Part shown: piece after piece, positions 1 through 9,848 of the stretch
Numbering within the stretch: position 1 is the first letter of the stretch
Layout: the number at the start of each line of letters is the position of its first letter
Assembly (NCBI RefSeq): GCF_009569385.1
Contig: NZ_WBOF01000005.1
Span: forward strand, 62,001-126,000
Length of the DNA: 64,000 bases
Source: Streptomyces kaniharaensis
GTDB taxonomy: Bacteria > Actinomycetota > Actinomycetes > Streptomycetales > Streptomycetaceae
Reading direction: 5' to 3'
Translations under genes and position numbers: made by a program
Notes under the pieces: model-generated
The model's database searches: none
Told to the model about the DNA's origin: nothing
The model's input: only the letters and a program-made list of their open reading frames with translations

Positions 1-1008
1 TCCACCGCGCCGGTGGCGTCAGTCGGGGGAATCCCTGCCCGCATGATGACCGGCTACGTCCGGGCGGCCGGGATGATGTCCACGATGGTGCGGGGCTGCA
101 AGGGCATGTCCTGGCAGGTGGTCGCGGGGATAGGCAAGGTCGAGTCGGACCACGCGTCCGGTCACAAGTTTGACGACAACGGCCTCATCACGCCTTCGAT
201 CATTGGCCCACGCCTGGACGGTTCGGGCGCCGGCGGCAACACCACCGCGGTCCGGGACACTGACGGCGGCCGGTGGGACGGAGACAGCGAGTTCGACCGT
301 GCGGTCGGCCCCATGCAGTTCTTGCCGAGCACTTTCGCCGGGTACGCGGCCCGGGTACGCCCTGACAACCCTGCCGCAGCCAATCCGAACAACGCCGATG
401 ACGCCTCGCTGGCCACGGCCCTGTACCTGTGCGGCGACGGCCGGGACCTGACCGACATCGAGCAGCTCAAGAAGGCCATTTACTCCTACAACTACTCGTC
501 CGCGTACGTGGACGAGGTGATCGGCTGGATCCACCAGTACACCGCCCTTGGGACCAGCGTCCCGACCGGCGACGCCTCCGACAGGGTCAAACAGGTCATC
601 AACGCCGCAGCCAGCCAGATCGGCGTCCCCTACTCCTGGGGCGGCGGCGACGAGCGGGGCCAGTCGTACGGCGTCTGCTGCTCGAAGGGTGGTCAGGACG
701 GCTCGAAGGTCCTGGGGTTCGACTGCTCCGGCTTGATGTTGTACGCGTTCGCCCAGGTCGGCGTGCACCTGCCGCGCACGGCGGACCAGCAGGCCGGTGT
801 CGGCCAGCGGATCCCCGCCTCCGCCGGCGTCGCCGCCCTTCAGCCAGGCGACATGGTCTTCTTCGGCAACGGCTCCGAGGGGATCTACCACGTCGGCCTC
901 TACATAGGCGGCGGCCAGATGATCAATGCCCCCAAGCCCGGTGACCGCGTGAAGCAAGCCGCGGTCTGGACCTATGACTACGCCGGCGGAGCCCGGGTCG
1001 TCCAGTAA
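1..1008 (+). CDS. Lytic transglycosylase / NlpC-P60 peptidase (5'-partial)
   Basis: Exported cell-wall hydrolase, probably the VirB1-like component that opens peptidoglycan for the transfer apparatus. The reading frame is open to the window edge, so the N-terminus and any signal peptide are missing; the GTG at 13 is only an internal candidate. The first half is a transglycosylase-like domain with the catalytic Glu in KVESDH and the downstream GPMQFLPSTF motif. The second half is an NlpC/P60 (C40) domain with the catalytic Cys in GFDCSG and His in YHVGLY. This two-domain layout is typical of actinobacterial conjugation loci. The next gene starts 17 bp downstream, so they are probably cotranscribed. 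Confidence 0.88.
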   Translation, partial: STAPVASVGGIPARMMTGYVRAAGMMSTMVRGCKGMSWQVVAGIGKVESDHASGHKFDDNGLITPSIIGPRLDGSGAGGNTTAVRDTDGGRWDGDSEFDRAVGPMQFLPSTFAGYAARVRPDNPAAANPNNADDASLATALYLCGDGRDLTDIEQLKKAIYSYNYSSAYVDEVIGWIHQYTALGTSVPTGDASDRVKQVINAAASQIGVPYSWGGGDERGQSYGVCCSKGGQDGSKVLGFDCSGLMLYAFAQVGVHLPRTADQQAGVGQRIPASAGVAALQPGDMVFFGNGSEGIYHVGLYIGGGQMINAPKPGDRVKQAAVWTYDYAGGARVVQ

Positions 1009-1025
1009 AGGAATCGCCTCAAATC

Positions 1026-1691
1026 ATGTCAAAATACCCAGTTTTCCTGCCCGCTGTGGGTGCCGCCGTGCTGCTGGTGACCGGCCTGGCCCTGCTGGTC
1101 CCCGGGACGCCCGCCCGTCCTCCGGCCGCCGCACCAGGTGCGACGGCGCGGGCCGCCGAGGAGCCCGGATCCACCGACACGGGCTCCGCGGAGTCGCCCT
1201 CTGCGGAGCCTCCACCAGCCCCCACCACACCTGTTTCGGCCCCGGCCACCAGCTCCACGAGCGCGCCGTCGGCGAGCACCCAGCCCACGGCCGCCGCCAT
1301 GCCCTCGGGGATCGCCGCCGCCGGCGACGGCCCCGAGGGCGACGCGGCCATCCAGACCGCGTTCACCCGCGACCACCCCGGCGACCTGCCGGCCGCCGAC
1401 GCCGCCCGCCTCACGCAGCTGGCCGGCGAGGTCTGGACGGCGGAGACCACCGGGACCGGCCGCAGCCGCTGGCCCGGCTACTTCCCCGCCGGGCAGGGCG
1501 CCGTCTCCTCCTTCTACTACAGCGGCGTCCGCATCCAGGCGGCCGCCGCCCGCACCGAGCAGGGCCGGCCGGACCGGGTCCAGGTGGACCTGTTGTGGGT
1601 GGGCACCACCCCCGCCGGCGCCTATGGCGATCACCGCCCAGCGACCGTCCACCTGGCCCGCACCGACAACACCTGGGAGCCGGTCCGATGA
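1026..1691 (+). CDS. Membrane-anchored protein of the transfer operon, unknown function
   Basis: A 221-residue protein with one N-terminal membrane segment (about residues 7-28) and a Pro/Ala/Ser/Thr-rich linker to about residue 95. A compact C-terminal domain ends in a WVGTTPAGAYGDHRPATVHL stretch, which may form a beta-rich NTF2- or TcpC-like fold. Topology predicts a short cytoplasmic tail and an extracytoplasmic domain. Its stop codon overlaps the ATG of the downstream VirD4-like gene (ATGA at 1688), so the two are translationally coupled. I do not recognise a named family; a role in the cell-envelope part of a secretion channel is inferred from context. Confidence 0.75.
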   Translation: MSKYPVFLPAVGAAVLLVTGLALLVPGTPARPPAAAPGATARAAEEPGSTDTGSAESPSAEPPPAPTTPVSAPATSSTSAPSASTQPTAAAMPSGIAAAGDGPEGDAAIQTAFTRDHPGDLPAADAARLTQLAGEVWTAETTGTGRSRWPGYFPAGQGAVSSFYYSGVRIQAAAARTEQGRPDRVQVDLLWVGTTPAGAYGDHRPATVHLARTDNTWEPVR

Positions 1692-4562
1692 CCTCCACCC
1701 CCGCGTCGCAACACGACGACAACTTCCTGCTCACCGTCCTGCACGCCGCACAAGCCACGTGGTCGTGGCTGTCCAACGCCGCAAACTGGCTCAGCGTCAA
1801 CGGCGGGCTGGTGTTCCTGCTTACCGTGCCCTTCGCGATCGCGGCCGCCGTCGTGCATCGGCGCCTGGCGCGCAAGGCCCTCACGCAGCGCCAGCGGTTC
1901 GTCCTCACGCCCACCCGCCGCTTCAACCCGTCGGCCGAGGACATCTGGCGCCAAGCCGCCCTCGTCCTTCGCGCCGCCAGCAAGGGGCCGTGGTGGGCAC
2001 CGCGCGCCACCAGGCGGGTCCGGATCCGGCTGCGCGCCGACGGCAGCACCCCGCTGGAGTACTCGCTGGAGGCCCACGCCGACGCGGCCACCCTCCTCGC
2101 CGAGTCCCGCTACCAGGAGGTCACCGTCGCCAAGGCAGACCCGGCCGAAGACCCGTACGCCGCCCAGGTCGCCCGAGAGCGCGAGGAGCGCAAGGCCCGC
2201 CGCGGCAAGAAGAAGACGGCCCCGGCCTCGAAGGCGCAGCCAGGGCGGAAGAAGGGGAAGGCTCGCGACGACGAGGAGGTCGAGGAGGAGAAGAAGGAAA
2301 AGCGGCTGCACGTCGTGCGCGCGGAGTTCGTTCTGCGGGGTAAGCCGGCTGCTTCTCTTCGCGAGGTGCCGCTGGAGCCCGATCCGTTGCAGCCGGTCCT
2401 GGATGCTGTCGCCGACATCCAGGCCGACTCCGGCGAGCTGGCGGAGGTCGTCCTCGATGTCCAGTCCATCCCGAGGTGGCAGCTGCGGCTGCGCCGGTGG
2501 CAGCTGCTGCACGAGGCGCGGGAGAAGGGGCGCGCGCAGGCCCGCAAGGCGGCCGGTCACGCGGCGGCGGACGCTGCCGAGGCTCAGGACTCCTGGCGCT
2601 ACCAGCTCGCGACGCTGTTCGAGCCGAACTCGGCCAGGCGGGGGCCGTACGTGTCCGCGCCGCGGCCGCAGCCGCTGGACGTGGACAAGGCGCTCGGCAG
2701 GCTCGCTTCCTCCCGGGGCTTGGTCCGCATCCAGCTGCTGGTGCGCTGCGCTTCCACGCTGGAGGGCCGGGCGCGGCAGAACATGATAAAGCTGACCGCC
2801 GCGATGGATGTGTTCGGGGAGGACAGCCGGCTGGGCCCGGACGGCGGCCGGTTCCTGTGGATGACGTGGGGAGCGGACAGCTGGCACCGGCGCTCCAGCT
2901 TCGACCAGCGCTGGACGACGGGCGAGGTGGCGCCGAGGAAACCCAACTGGCTGAGCATCGGCGAGCTCCAGGGGTTGTTGAAGCCACCGACCTTGCACGC
3001 GCGGGTGCCGGTGCTCGCCTCCGAGCTGCCGACCTACGAGCCGGGTGAGTCGCTGGTGCCGGCCGGCTACCTGGAGCGGGCGGACGGGAAGAGCCGCCTC
3101 ACGGCGACCAAGGCTGAGGAGACCCTGTTCACGGTCACCGTCGGGAAGGCGAGCTTCGGAAAGACCGAGCTCGCGAAGGTGCGGGCGCTCGCGCTCGCGC
3201 TGGCTGGCGAGGGCGTCCTGTTCATCGACCCGCACGGTGACACGTGGCGGGATGTCGCGCCGTACCTCGCGCACCCGGATCTTGCCGGGCGGGTGGTGCG
3301 CATCGACCTGGCCCGGGCCGAGGCGCCCGGGGCGCGGATGCCCGCGTGGAACATGCTGGGGATGGACCGCCAGCAGCACGCGGCACGGGTGGCGAGCTCC
3401 GCGGTCGACGCCCTGGCCACGGCGCTGAGCTGGACGGATGCTGCGGCACCGCGCGCGATCACGATCCTCACGAAGTCGTGCGAGGCGCTGGTCACCTACA
3501 ACCAGGCCGTCGTGGCGGCCGAACGGCCCGAGGCGCAGGCCACGCTGTTCCAGGTGCGCACGCTGCTGACGGACAAGCGGCTGCGCGACGCCGTGCTGGA
3601 GTTCCTGCCGGCGGAGCAGCAGGTCTGGTGGAAGACGGTCTTCGCCAGCTACCCGACAGACGTGCTCGGTCCAGTCACCAACCCGTTGGATCGGCTGGCC
3701 GCGAACCCGGTCACCCGCGCGTTCCTCGGCAGTCCGGTGGGTTCCTATGACATCCGGCGTGCAATGGACGAGGGCAAGGTCGTCTGGCTGTGCCTGGAGG
3801 GAACCGGTCCCAGCGACCGCCTGCTCGCCAGCATGATCATGCAGGACATCCTGCGGGCCGGTCTGTCCCGCAGGGACACCCCCGAGGACCGGCGTCGCCC
3901 CTTCAATGTGTTCGCCGACGAGTTGATCTCGTTGGACACCGCCAGCGGGACGACGTTCGCGGAGATGGTCGAGCAGTTGCGGAAGTTCATGGTGCGGCTG
4001 CACGTCATGGTGCAGCACCTGGACCGGGTGTCGGCCCCGACGCAGCGGTCCCTGCTGCAGAACTCGTCCGCACTGTCCACGACGGCGGGGGCGATGGCGG
4101 CGATCCGGCTGGTCGCCGACGAGTGGCACGGCGCCGTCGACCCGGCGACGATCGCGGACCTGCGGAAGTATGAGCACTACATGCAGGTGACGGTCGACGG
4201 AAAGAAGGTGGGCCCGCTGAAGCTGCGCGGCCCGCAGGTCGAGGTGGTCTTCAAGGACTACGCGAGCCCCGACCGGGTGAACCACCTGACGCGGACGGCC
4301 GACCAGGCCGCGCAGGCCCCGGTCGGTGCAGCAGCTTCTGGCCGTTGCTGTCGGTCAGGACGAGGTGCTCCGGGAGTTCCTGGGAGTGGCTGTCGCCGAG
4401 GGCACCGACCCAAAGCAACAGCCCCCTGCGGTCGACCTGGCGAAGCAGGCCCTCGCGGCGCACACCGCGGCCGGGGCACCGGCGCCGCCGACCCCGCAGA
4501 AGCCGGGTCCTGGGTCCCGAAACGGGCAGCCGAAGTCGAAGCCGTCGGTATGGATCGAGTAA
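1688..4562 (+). CDS. VirD4/TraG-like type IV coupling ATPase (C-terminal frameshift)
   Basis: A cytoplasmic-face ATPase with one N-terminal membrane segment (about residues 32-52), a charged Lys/Glu-rich stretch near residues 170-210, and a P-loop GKASFGKTE near residue 485. LFIDPHGDTW follows, and a Walker B-like FADELIS lies near residue 740. This matches the TraG/VirD4 and HerA-like coupling proteins that bring DNA or substrate to a secretion channel. After about 4320 the original frame stays open to 5017 but gives Arg/Gly-rich nonsense. The +1 frame (4326-4562) gives a sensible GC3-rich C-terminus, QQLLAVAVGQDEVLREFLG, ending at TAA 4562. Removing one C from the CCCC run at 4317-4320 joins them. 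I therefore place the true end at 4562; an annotation running to 5017 would be the uncorrected frame. Confidence 0.82.
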
Positions 4563-5193
4563 GTGGTCTGCGTCCCGTGGCAGTCCGTGTGCGGGCAGGG
4601 CGAAGAGCAACTCGTCGGTTCGGTCGGCGGGCGCATCAGGAGCAGAACTGCTGTATGCACGGCGGGGACGCGGCGGTGTCGGCCCGCTCCGGTGAGGTGT
4701 CTTTCTCCGCGCTGGTGGTTGTCCTGAGTATCCGTACTCAGGACAACCACAGGGCATCCGGCCACCATTGTGCCGATGCGGAGGGTCGGTCTCCTCATAG
4801 CTGCCGTGCCGTGCAGCCTCAGGGCGAGGCGGCACCGGCTGTAGTGAGAATCTCACCCGCCAGCTCAGAGCGGGAACATACATGGACATCCAGTGCGAAA
4901 GGTTCAACTTCCTTGTATGGAAGTGGAACTGACGCCCACAATTGTCCAGCTCACGAGCGATTTTCCCTGGGATCTTGGCCGAATCTGGCTTATTGTGACG
5001 GAGTGATGCCCCTGTGAAGTCGGAGACAGGAGCGCCCTGCCGAGCCGCCAACACCCTCAAATCAACACCTTTTGGGTCCGCTGGCCGGCGCCAGGGTGAC
5101 GACGCTCGGCCAAACAGGGTTAGGGGGAGTAGCAGTCCAGCCATAGGGCGGCGGATCATCGCGGTCTCAAGCCGAACTACAAGGGGGTTCACC
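4563..5193. other. Intergenic region, 631 bp, no convincing gene
   Basis: Both strands contain only spurious frames. GC content falls around 4850-5010. The one clear element is the hairpin at 4715-4750. The stretch separates the coupling-protein operon from the lipoprotein gene and probably holds the promoter of the latter, but I cannot pick reliable -35/-10 boxes. Confidence 0.6.
4715..4750 (+). terminator. Perfect 16-bp stem with UCCG tetraloop
   Basis: An inverted repeat with arms 4715-4730 and 4735-4750 (right arm reading TACTCAGGACAACCAC) and a 4-nt TCCG loop. In RNA this is a UNCG-type tetraloop, one of the most stable loops. It lies about 150 bp after the corrected stop of the coupling-protein gene. 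There is no T-tract, so it may act as an actinobacterial I-shaped terminator or as a dyad operator. Confidence 0.65.
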
Positions 5194-5772
5194 GTGGCAC
5201 GTGTGCTACGACGCAAGGCGCTGGTGTGCACTGTCCTGGTCGCGTCATCGGTTCTGTTGACGGCCTGCTCGTCGTCGCCACATAAGGAGGCAACCGCCTC
5301 CCCGACGACGGCCACGGCTTCGCCATCCGCCACTGCGACCCCGACCGCTGACCCGACGGCCGACGCTAAGGCCGCCGCGCTGGTGGCCTACCGCGGGATG
5401 TGGGGCACGATCGTCAAGGCCTACACGGCCGGCTCGCTCAATGGCGTCGACGACCTGGAGACCTACAGCCGCGACAAGGCCCTGTCGAGCATCAAGGTCG
5501 CGGTCGCCTACTACGAGAAGAACAATCTGGTCGTGAAGGGGCAGCCGCAGCTGTCGCCGGAGGTGCAGGCCGTGGACCTGGCGTCCATGCCGGCCCGCGT
5601 GACCATCCGGGACTGCGTGGACACGTCCAACTTTCTGCCGGTCGACAAGACGACAGGCAAGCCCAGTGAGACCGACGGGAAGTTCCGCCACATCACAAAC
5701 TCGGTCGCGCAGCGTGTCGACGGCCGGTGGCTGATCGGCGAGTGGACGATCGACAGGCAGCAGACATGCTGA
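5194..5772 (+). CDS. Exported lipoprotein, unknown function
   Basis: The GTG start at 5194 is chosen because a GGGGG ribosome site sits 6-10 nt upstream and the protein then begins with a classic lipoprotein signal: basic MARVLRRKA, a hydrophobic core, and lipobox LTAC (Cys near residue 25). After a Ser/Thr/Ala/Pro linker comes a globular domain of about 130 residues (AALVAYRGMWGTIVKAYTAG at its start). This resembles small actinobacterial secreted lipoproteins of the NTF2-like type, often found beside transfer genes. The frame is open upstream to 5014, but that part lacks coding character. It overlaps the next gene by 7 bp. Confidence 0.82.
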   Translation: MARVLRRKALVCTVLVASSVLLTACSSSPHKEATASPTTATASPSATATPTADPTADAKAAALVAYRGMWGTIVKAYTAGSLNGVDDLETYSRDKALSSIKVAVAYYEKNNLVVKGQPQLSPEVQAVDLASMPARVTIRDCVDTSNFLPVDKTTGKPSETDGKFRHITNSVAQRVDGRWLIGEWTIDRQQTC

Positions 5773-6716
5773 GACGTTGGCGTAGTCCTGCCGTGGGAGC
5801 GGCGATGGCCCTTGCCGCCGTCCTGGGGCAATCCCCTCTCGCGTGGGCCGGCGACGGCGACGGCGGCACGGACTGCCCGCCCGGGGTGTTCAACTGCGAT
5901 CTGCATGCCACCGGCGGTGGGAAGAAGGACAGCAACGGCGGAGGCGGCAAGCCCACAGGAGACGACGGAGGCAGCACCGGCGGCGGCGCGAAGTGCCTGA
6001 TCGACGGGAAAGAGGTGGCCTGCTTCGTCGACAAGTACGGCTGGTACAACCCGAGCGACAGCTGTTACTGGAAGGTCTTCGACCCCCAGCCGCCGCCGGA
6101 CAGCGAGCGGTGGAAGATCGCGGCTGGCATCCCCGCCGGCTGGAAGCCGGGCCAGGGCGCGCTCTATAACCGGACCTGCCTCGCTAAGGGCGCCGAGCTG
6201 ATGAGCGGCGACATTTACAGCGCCGCTCCCCCGCCCGGCATGGGAGGCATGGTCGACCCGGCCCAGCTTGCCCAGCAGGCCGTGGAGAGCATGCGGCTGC
6301 TGGGAGCGGACGTCGGCATCGCGCCGAAGCCGGGCTCGAAGACCCTGGTCGGACTGCCGGTGTGGTTCTGGACGAACGTCTCCGACACCACCTGGGGCCC
6401 CAAGTCGGCCTCGGTTTCCGCTGGCGGCGTCACGGTGACTGCGACCGCGCACGTGGACCGCATCATCTGGACCACTGGCGACGGCGGCTCCGAGACGTGC
6501 CGCACCCCTGGCAAGGCGTACCTGCCGGAGTATGGCACCCAGCAGCCCGAGTGCGGCCACACCTACACCAAGGCCGGCCAGTACGCGATCAACGCGACGA
6601 GCAAGTGGGTCGTCGACTGGACCGCGACCACCGGCCAGACCGGGCGCATCACCACCGACCGCCAGGCGGCGGCCTCGGTGGCGATCGCCGAAGCCCAGGC
6701 CCTGAACACGAACTGA
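5766..6716 (+). CDS. Secreted protein of unknown function (pilus/transfer locus)
   Basis: A 316-residue exported protein. The ATG at 5766 overlaps the upstream stop and gives a signal peptide with cleavage expected after SPLAWA (near residue 28). A Gly/Asp/Lys-rich linker follows, then a Cys-containing domain (CLIDGKEVACFVDKYGWYNP) and a C-terminal part with WTTGDGG, CRTPG and CGHTYTKAGQY. That last part resembles the PKD-like domain of Streptomyces exported conjugation or ATP/GTP-binding-annotated proteins. Four Cys in the C-terminal part could form disulfides. Tight coupling with the lipoprotein suggests they act together at the cell surface, perhaps on the Tad pilus encoded next. Confidence 0.75.
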   Translation: MLRRWRSPAVGAAMALAAVLGQSPLAWAGDGDGGTDCPPGVFNCDLHATGGGKKDSNGGGGKPTGDDGGSTGGGAKCLIDGKEVACFVDKYGWYNPSDSCYWKVFDPQPPPDSERWKIAAGIPAGWKPGQGALYNRTCLAKGAELMSGDIYSAAPPPGMGGMVDPAQLAQQAVESMRLLGADVGIAPKPGSKTLVGLPVWFWTNVSDTTWGPKSASVSAGGVTVTATAHVDRIIWTTGDGGSETCRTPGKAYLPEYGTQQPECGHTYTKAGQYAINATSKWVVDWTATTGQTGRITTDRQAAASVAIAEAQALNTN

Positions 6717-6765
6717 CCTGCGGCCCATGTCCGGCCGCCAACTCCCTGAGGTTTGAGGTTCTCTG

Positions 6766-7458
6766 ATGGCACCGACTTTGACGAGACAACGACGCGCTCC
6801 GGCCGGGGACGCCGCGAAGGGCACGCAGAGCGGGCCGCTGCCCGTCGCAGACCCCGGCCCACGCCGCAGCCGTCGGCCCGCTCTCGTCGCCGTGGGCGTG
6901 GCCCTGGCCGCCGTAGGCGGCCTGACCGCCGCCTATCTCGTCCAGCAGGCCGGCCACCGGGTCCAGGTGATCGCGGTCGCCCACCCCATTCCCGCAGGCA
7001 AAGTCATCTCGGCCAGCGACCTGAAGAGCGCCTCCGTCATCCCGGACCCCGCCCTGCACCCGGTGCCGGTCTCCCGCTCCTCAGACATCCTCGGCAAGGC
7101 GGCGGCTGCGGACCTGCCCGCCGGCACCCTGGTCACGGACACTTCCGTGCGCGCAGGCCAGCCGCTGCGGGCGGGCAAGGACACAGTCGGCGTCCTCGCC
7201 AAGGTCGGGCAGCTGCCCGCGCAGTCCCTCCAGGCGGGCGACGAGGTACACGTCGTCTCCACCCCGGGGCCGCAGGACGACAAGGCCGCCCCCGCCACCC
7301 GCCCCTCCACGATCGACGCGGTCGTGCTTCAGGTCGGCGAGCCGGACGCCAACGGCGCCCGCGTGGTCGACCTCGCCGTCAACCCCGTCGACAGCCCGGT
7401 CGTCGCCTCCTGGGCGGCAACCGGCCGTATCGCGCTCGTCCTGAAGGCGAGGGGCTGA
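6766..7458 (+). CDS. cpaB: SAF-domain protein, CpaB/RcpC-like pilus assembly
   Basis: First gene of the Tad operon. It has a basic N-terminus, one membrane segment (about residues 43-62), then a SAF domain starting HPIPAGKVISASDL, the hallmark of CpaB/RcpC. In Tad systems CpaB sits in the periplasm or cell envelope and helps form the pilus outlet; in Gram-positives it probably contacts peptidoglycan. At 230 residues it is within the usual range for actinobacterial CpaB. Its TGA overlaps the ATG of the next gene (TGATG at 7456-7460). Confidence 0.85.
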   Translation: MAPTLTRQRRAPAGDAAKGTQSGPLPVADPGPRRSRRPALVAVGVALAAVGGLTAAYLVQQAGHRVQVIAVAHPIPAGKVISASDLKSASVIPDPALHPVPVSRSSDILGKAAAADLPAGTLVTDTSVRAGQPLRAGKDTVGVLAKVGQLPAQSLQAGDEVHVVSTPGPQDDKAAPATRPSTIDAVVLQVGEPDANGARVVDLAVNPVDSPVVASWAATGRIALVLKARG

Positions 7459-8276
7459 TGGCCCTCATCACCCTGGCCTCCGCGAAGTCAAGCGGGGTGA
7501 CCACCACCGCGCTGGCGCTGGCTCTGTCCAGCACGAAGCGCACCCTGCTGGCCGAATGCGACCCCGCAGGCGGCACCATCCGCACGGGCTATCTCCAGGG
7601 CCGCACCACGGCCGCAGTCGGCCTGCACCGCCTGGCCACAGCTCAGCGCGACGGAACCCTCGCCGACGTCTTCGAGCAGCACCTCGTCGCTCTCGACCAG
7701 GCCGGGCACCGACTGCTGCTGCCTGGCCTGACCGACCCGACCCAGACCCCGTCCCTGGCGGGTACCTGGGAACCCCTGCACCGGCTCCTGCGGGTCATGG
7801 AGGAGGACGGCTACGACGTCCTGGTCGACGCGGGCCGTGTCGTCGTCGAGTCGGCGACCAGCATCAGCTCCACCTACTCCCCCGCACCGCTACTGCGCCG
7901 CGCCGACCTCGTGCTGCTGGTCGTCCGTGCGAACACGCAGTCGGTGGCAGCGGCCGCCCCCGTGATACGGGTCCTGCGCGAGGACCTCGACCGGCACGGC
8001 ACCGGTTCCACAGCACTGCGTCTCGCCGTGATCGAGGACGGCCCGTTCAAGGCCAACCAGATCGCCAGCAGCCTGGGCGTGCCGGTCGTCGCCTCCCTGC
8101 CCTACGACACCGCGACGGCCTCGGCACTCGACTCGGGCGATTCGGTGCGCGGCAGGTTCGAACTGGCCCCGCTGATCCGGGCCGGCCGCTCCGCCCACCA
8201 GGAACTCACCCTCAACGCCACCCGCCGCCGACTCCACCTGACGCCGCGTCCGGGTCAGGAGGCGGCCCGTGTCTGA
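7458..8276 (+). CDS. cpaE: CpaE/ParA-like ATPase of the Tad pilus
   Basis: A 272-residue MinD/ParA-superfamily protein. It begins MALITLASAKSSGVTTTALA, a deviant Walker A in which the usual KGGVGKT is degenerate, followed by LLAECDPAGG, and later LVLLVVRANTQSV, as in P-loop partition ATPases. In Tad loci the CpaE homologue localises or organises pilus assembly. The start at 7458 is fixed by overlap with cpaB. The altered P-loop lacks the signature Lys pair, so ATP hydrolysis may be weak or absent. A chromosome-type ParA role is unlikely given the position between CpaB and TadA. Confidence 0.82.
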   Translation: MALITLASAKSSGVTTTALALALSSTKRTLLAECDPAGGTIRTGYLQGRTTAAVGLHRLATAQRDGTLADVFEQHLVALDQAGHRLLLPGLTDPTQTPSLAGTWEPLHRLLRVMEEDGYDVLVDAGRVVVESATSISSTYSPAPLLRRADLVLLVVRANTQSVAAAAPVIRVLREDLDRHGTGSTALRLAVIEDGPFKANQIASSLGVPVVASLPYDTATASALDSGDSVRGRFELAPLIRAGRSAHQELTLNATRRRLHLTPRPGQEAARV

Positions 8277-9846
8277 CGTCATCATCCCCACCGCCCAGGC
8301 GGAGACACCCAGTTCCCGCACGGAGCGCTTCCGCGACGCGCTCCTGGCCGGACACGGCGGCGACGGCTGGCGCGTCGTCAGCCCAGCCGCCCCGCAGCAC
8401 GCACCCGCCCCTGTCCCGGCACACCCGGGGACGGCCGCTCCCGCGATCCGGCCCGGCCCGGTCATCGTCCAGGACCCCGGCACGCTGCCCGTGCCGTATG
8501 AGGAGATCGCGAAGCTGCGCTCCCGCGTCGCCGAGCAGCTGGCCGCCGCCACCGCCGAGACACCAGGCATGTCCCGGGAGGACCGGCTCCAGCTCGGCCA
8601 GTCGCTGGTCAACAGCGTCGTCAGCGTGTGGGCCACCGACTACGCCGCGACCGCGGGCGCCCTCACCCAGCCCGGCGAACAGGCGGTACGCAAGGCTGTC
8701 CTCCAGGAGCTGTTCCAGGCCGGGCGCCTCCAGCCGCTGCTGGACGACCCGGACATCGAGAACATCCTGATCCGCGGATCCGAGGTCCGGGTCGACTACC
8801 GTGACCGGCCCTCTCGTGAGGTCGGCCCGGTCGCCGAGTCCGACGAGGCTCTCATCGCCTTGCTCAACCAGGTCGTGCGCACGCAGGGACAGAGTGAGCG
8901 CAGCCTCACGTCCGCTACCCCTTTGCTCAACTCCCGGCTGCACGGCGGCGCCCGCCTCGCGGTGGCCGCCTTCGTCAGCGACCGGCCGCATGCCGTGATC
9001 CGGCGTCACCGCACCCGCTCGCAAAGGCTGTCCGACCTTCGGGCCTTGGGCACTCTGGACACCGCTCTGGAACAGTTCCTGACCGCCGTCGTCAGGGCTC
9101 GCAAAAACGTGGTCATCGCGGGCAGCATGGGCGCGGGCAAGACCAGCCTGATGCGGGCCATGGCGCTGGAGATCCCCCGGACCGAACGCATCGGCACCCT
9201 GGAGGACTCCTTCGAGCTGTGGCTGCACGAGGATCCCGGCGCCCCGGAGGTCGTGGCGCTGGAAGCCCGCGAAGGCAACGGCGAACGCGGCCCCGACGGA
9301 CGGCCGATCGGCGAGGTCACCCTCACCGACCTGTTCGAGCAGAGCCTGCGCATGTCGCTGCGCCGGGTCCTGGTCGGCGAGGTCCGCGGCGAGGAGGCCC
9401 TGCCGATGCTGCGTGCCTTCAACTCGGGCGACGGCGGTTCCATGGCGACGATCCACGCCAAGAGCGCCGAGATGGTGATCGAGCGGCTGGTCGAACTCGT
9501 CGAGGAGGCGGGGCGCAGTGAGCGGTCCGCCTACCGGAAGATCGCCTTGTCCGTCGACTTCATCGTCTACGTACGCCTGGTCGATGAAACCGAAGTCGGT
9601 GGAGCAAAGCACCGGTTCGTCTCGCAGATCGTCGAGGTCACCGGTGTCGGCGAACGCGGGATCCCGTCGCGCCAGACGATCTTCGGCCCCAAGGAGGACG
9701 GCTCGGGGTACCGGGAGCCCCGGGGTGTGCCGCACATGCTCCCGCAGTGCATCGGCGATCTGGAGCGTGCGGGCCTGGACCGCCGCGTCCTGCAGCAGCC
9801 TTGGGGCACCTGGGAGCAGCCGCTGAGGACGGTGACGGCGCTGTGA
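8269..9846 (+). CDS. tadA: TadA/CpaF-family secretion ATPase
   Basis: A hexameric type II/IV secretion ATPase that powers Flp pilin assembly. The GTG start overlaps cpaE by 8 bp. A variable N-terminal arm is followed by the CpaF-type N-terminal domain (LQPLLDDPDIENILI), the P-loop GSMGAGKTS near residue 285, GTLEDSFELWL (Asp box), RRVLVGEVRGEE (Walker B) and SMATIHAKSA (His box). All motifs of the VirB11/TadA family are present, and 525 residues is slightly longer than average. It is followed within 3 bp by the TadB gene. Confidence 0.95.
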   Translation: MSDVIIPTAQAETPSSRTERFRDALLAGHGGDGWRVVSPAAPQHAPAPVPAHPGTAAPAIRPGPVIVQDPGTLPVPYEEIAKLRSRVAEQLAAATAETPGMSREDRLQLGQSLVNSVVSVWATDYAATAGALTQPGEQAVRKAVLQELFQAGRLQPLLDDPDIENILIRGSEVRVDYRDRPSREVGPVAESDEALIALLNQVVRTQGQSERSLTSATPLLNSRLHGGARLAVAAFVSDRPHAVIRRHRTRSQRLSDLRALGTLDTALEQFLTAVVRARKNVVIAGSMGAGKTSLMRAMALEIPRTERIGTLEDSFELWLHEDPGAPEVVALEAREGNGERGPDGRPIGEVTLTDLFEQSLRMSLRRVLVGEVRGEEALPMLRAFNSGDGGSMATIHAKSAEMVIERLVELVEEAGRSERSAYRKIALSVDFIVYVRLVDETEVGGAKHRFVSQIVEVTGVGERGIPSRQTIFGPKEDGSGYREPRGVPHMLPQCIGDLERAGLDRRVLQQPWGTWEQPLRTVTAL

Positions 9847-9848
9847 CC

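Noticed and set aside
4326..5017. Long extension of the coupling ATPase frame to 5017
   Set aside because: After about 4320 the frame is Arg/Gly/Cys-rich with poor codon use, while the +1 frame is coding-like and stops at 4562.
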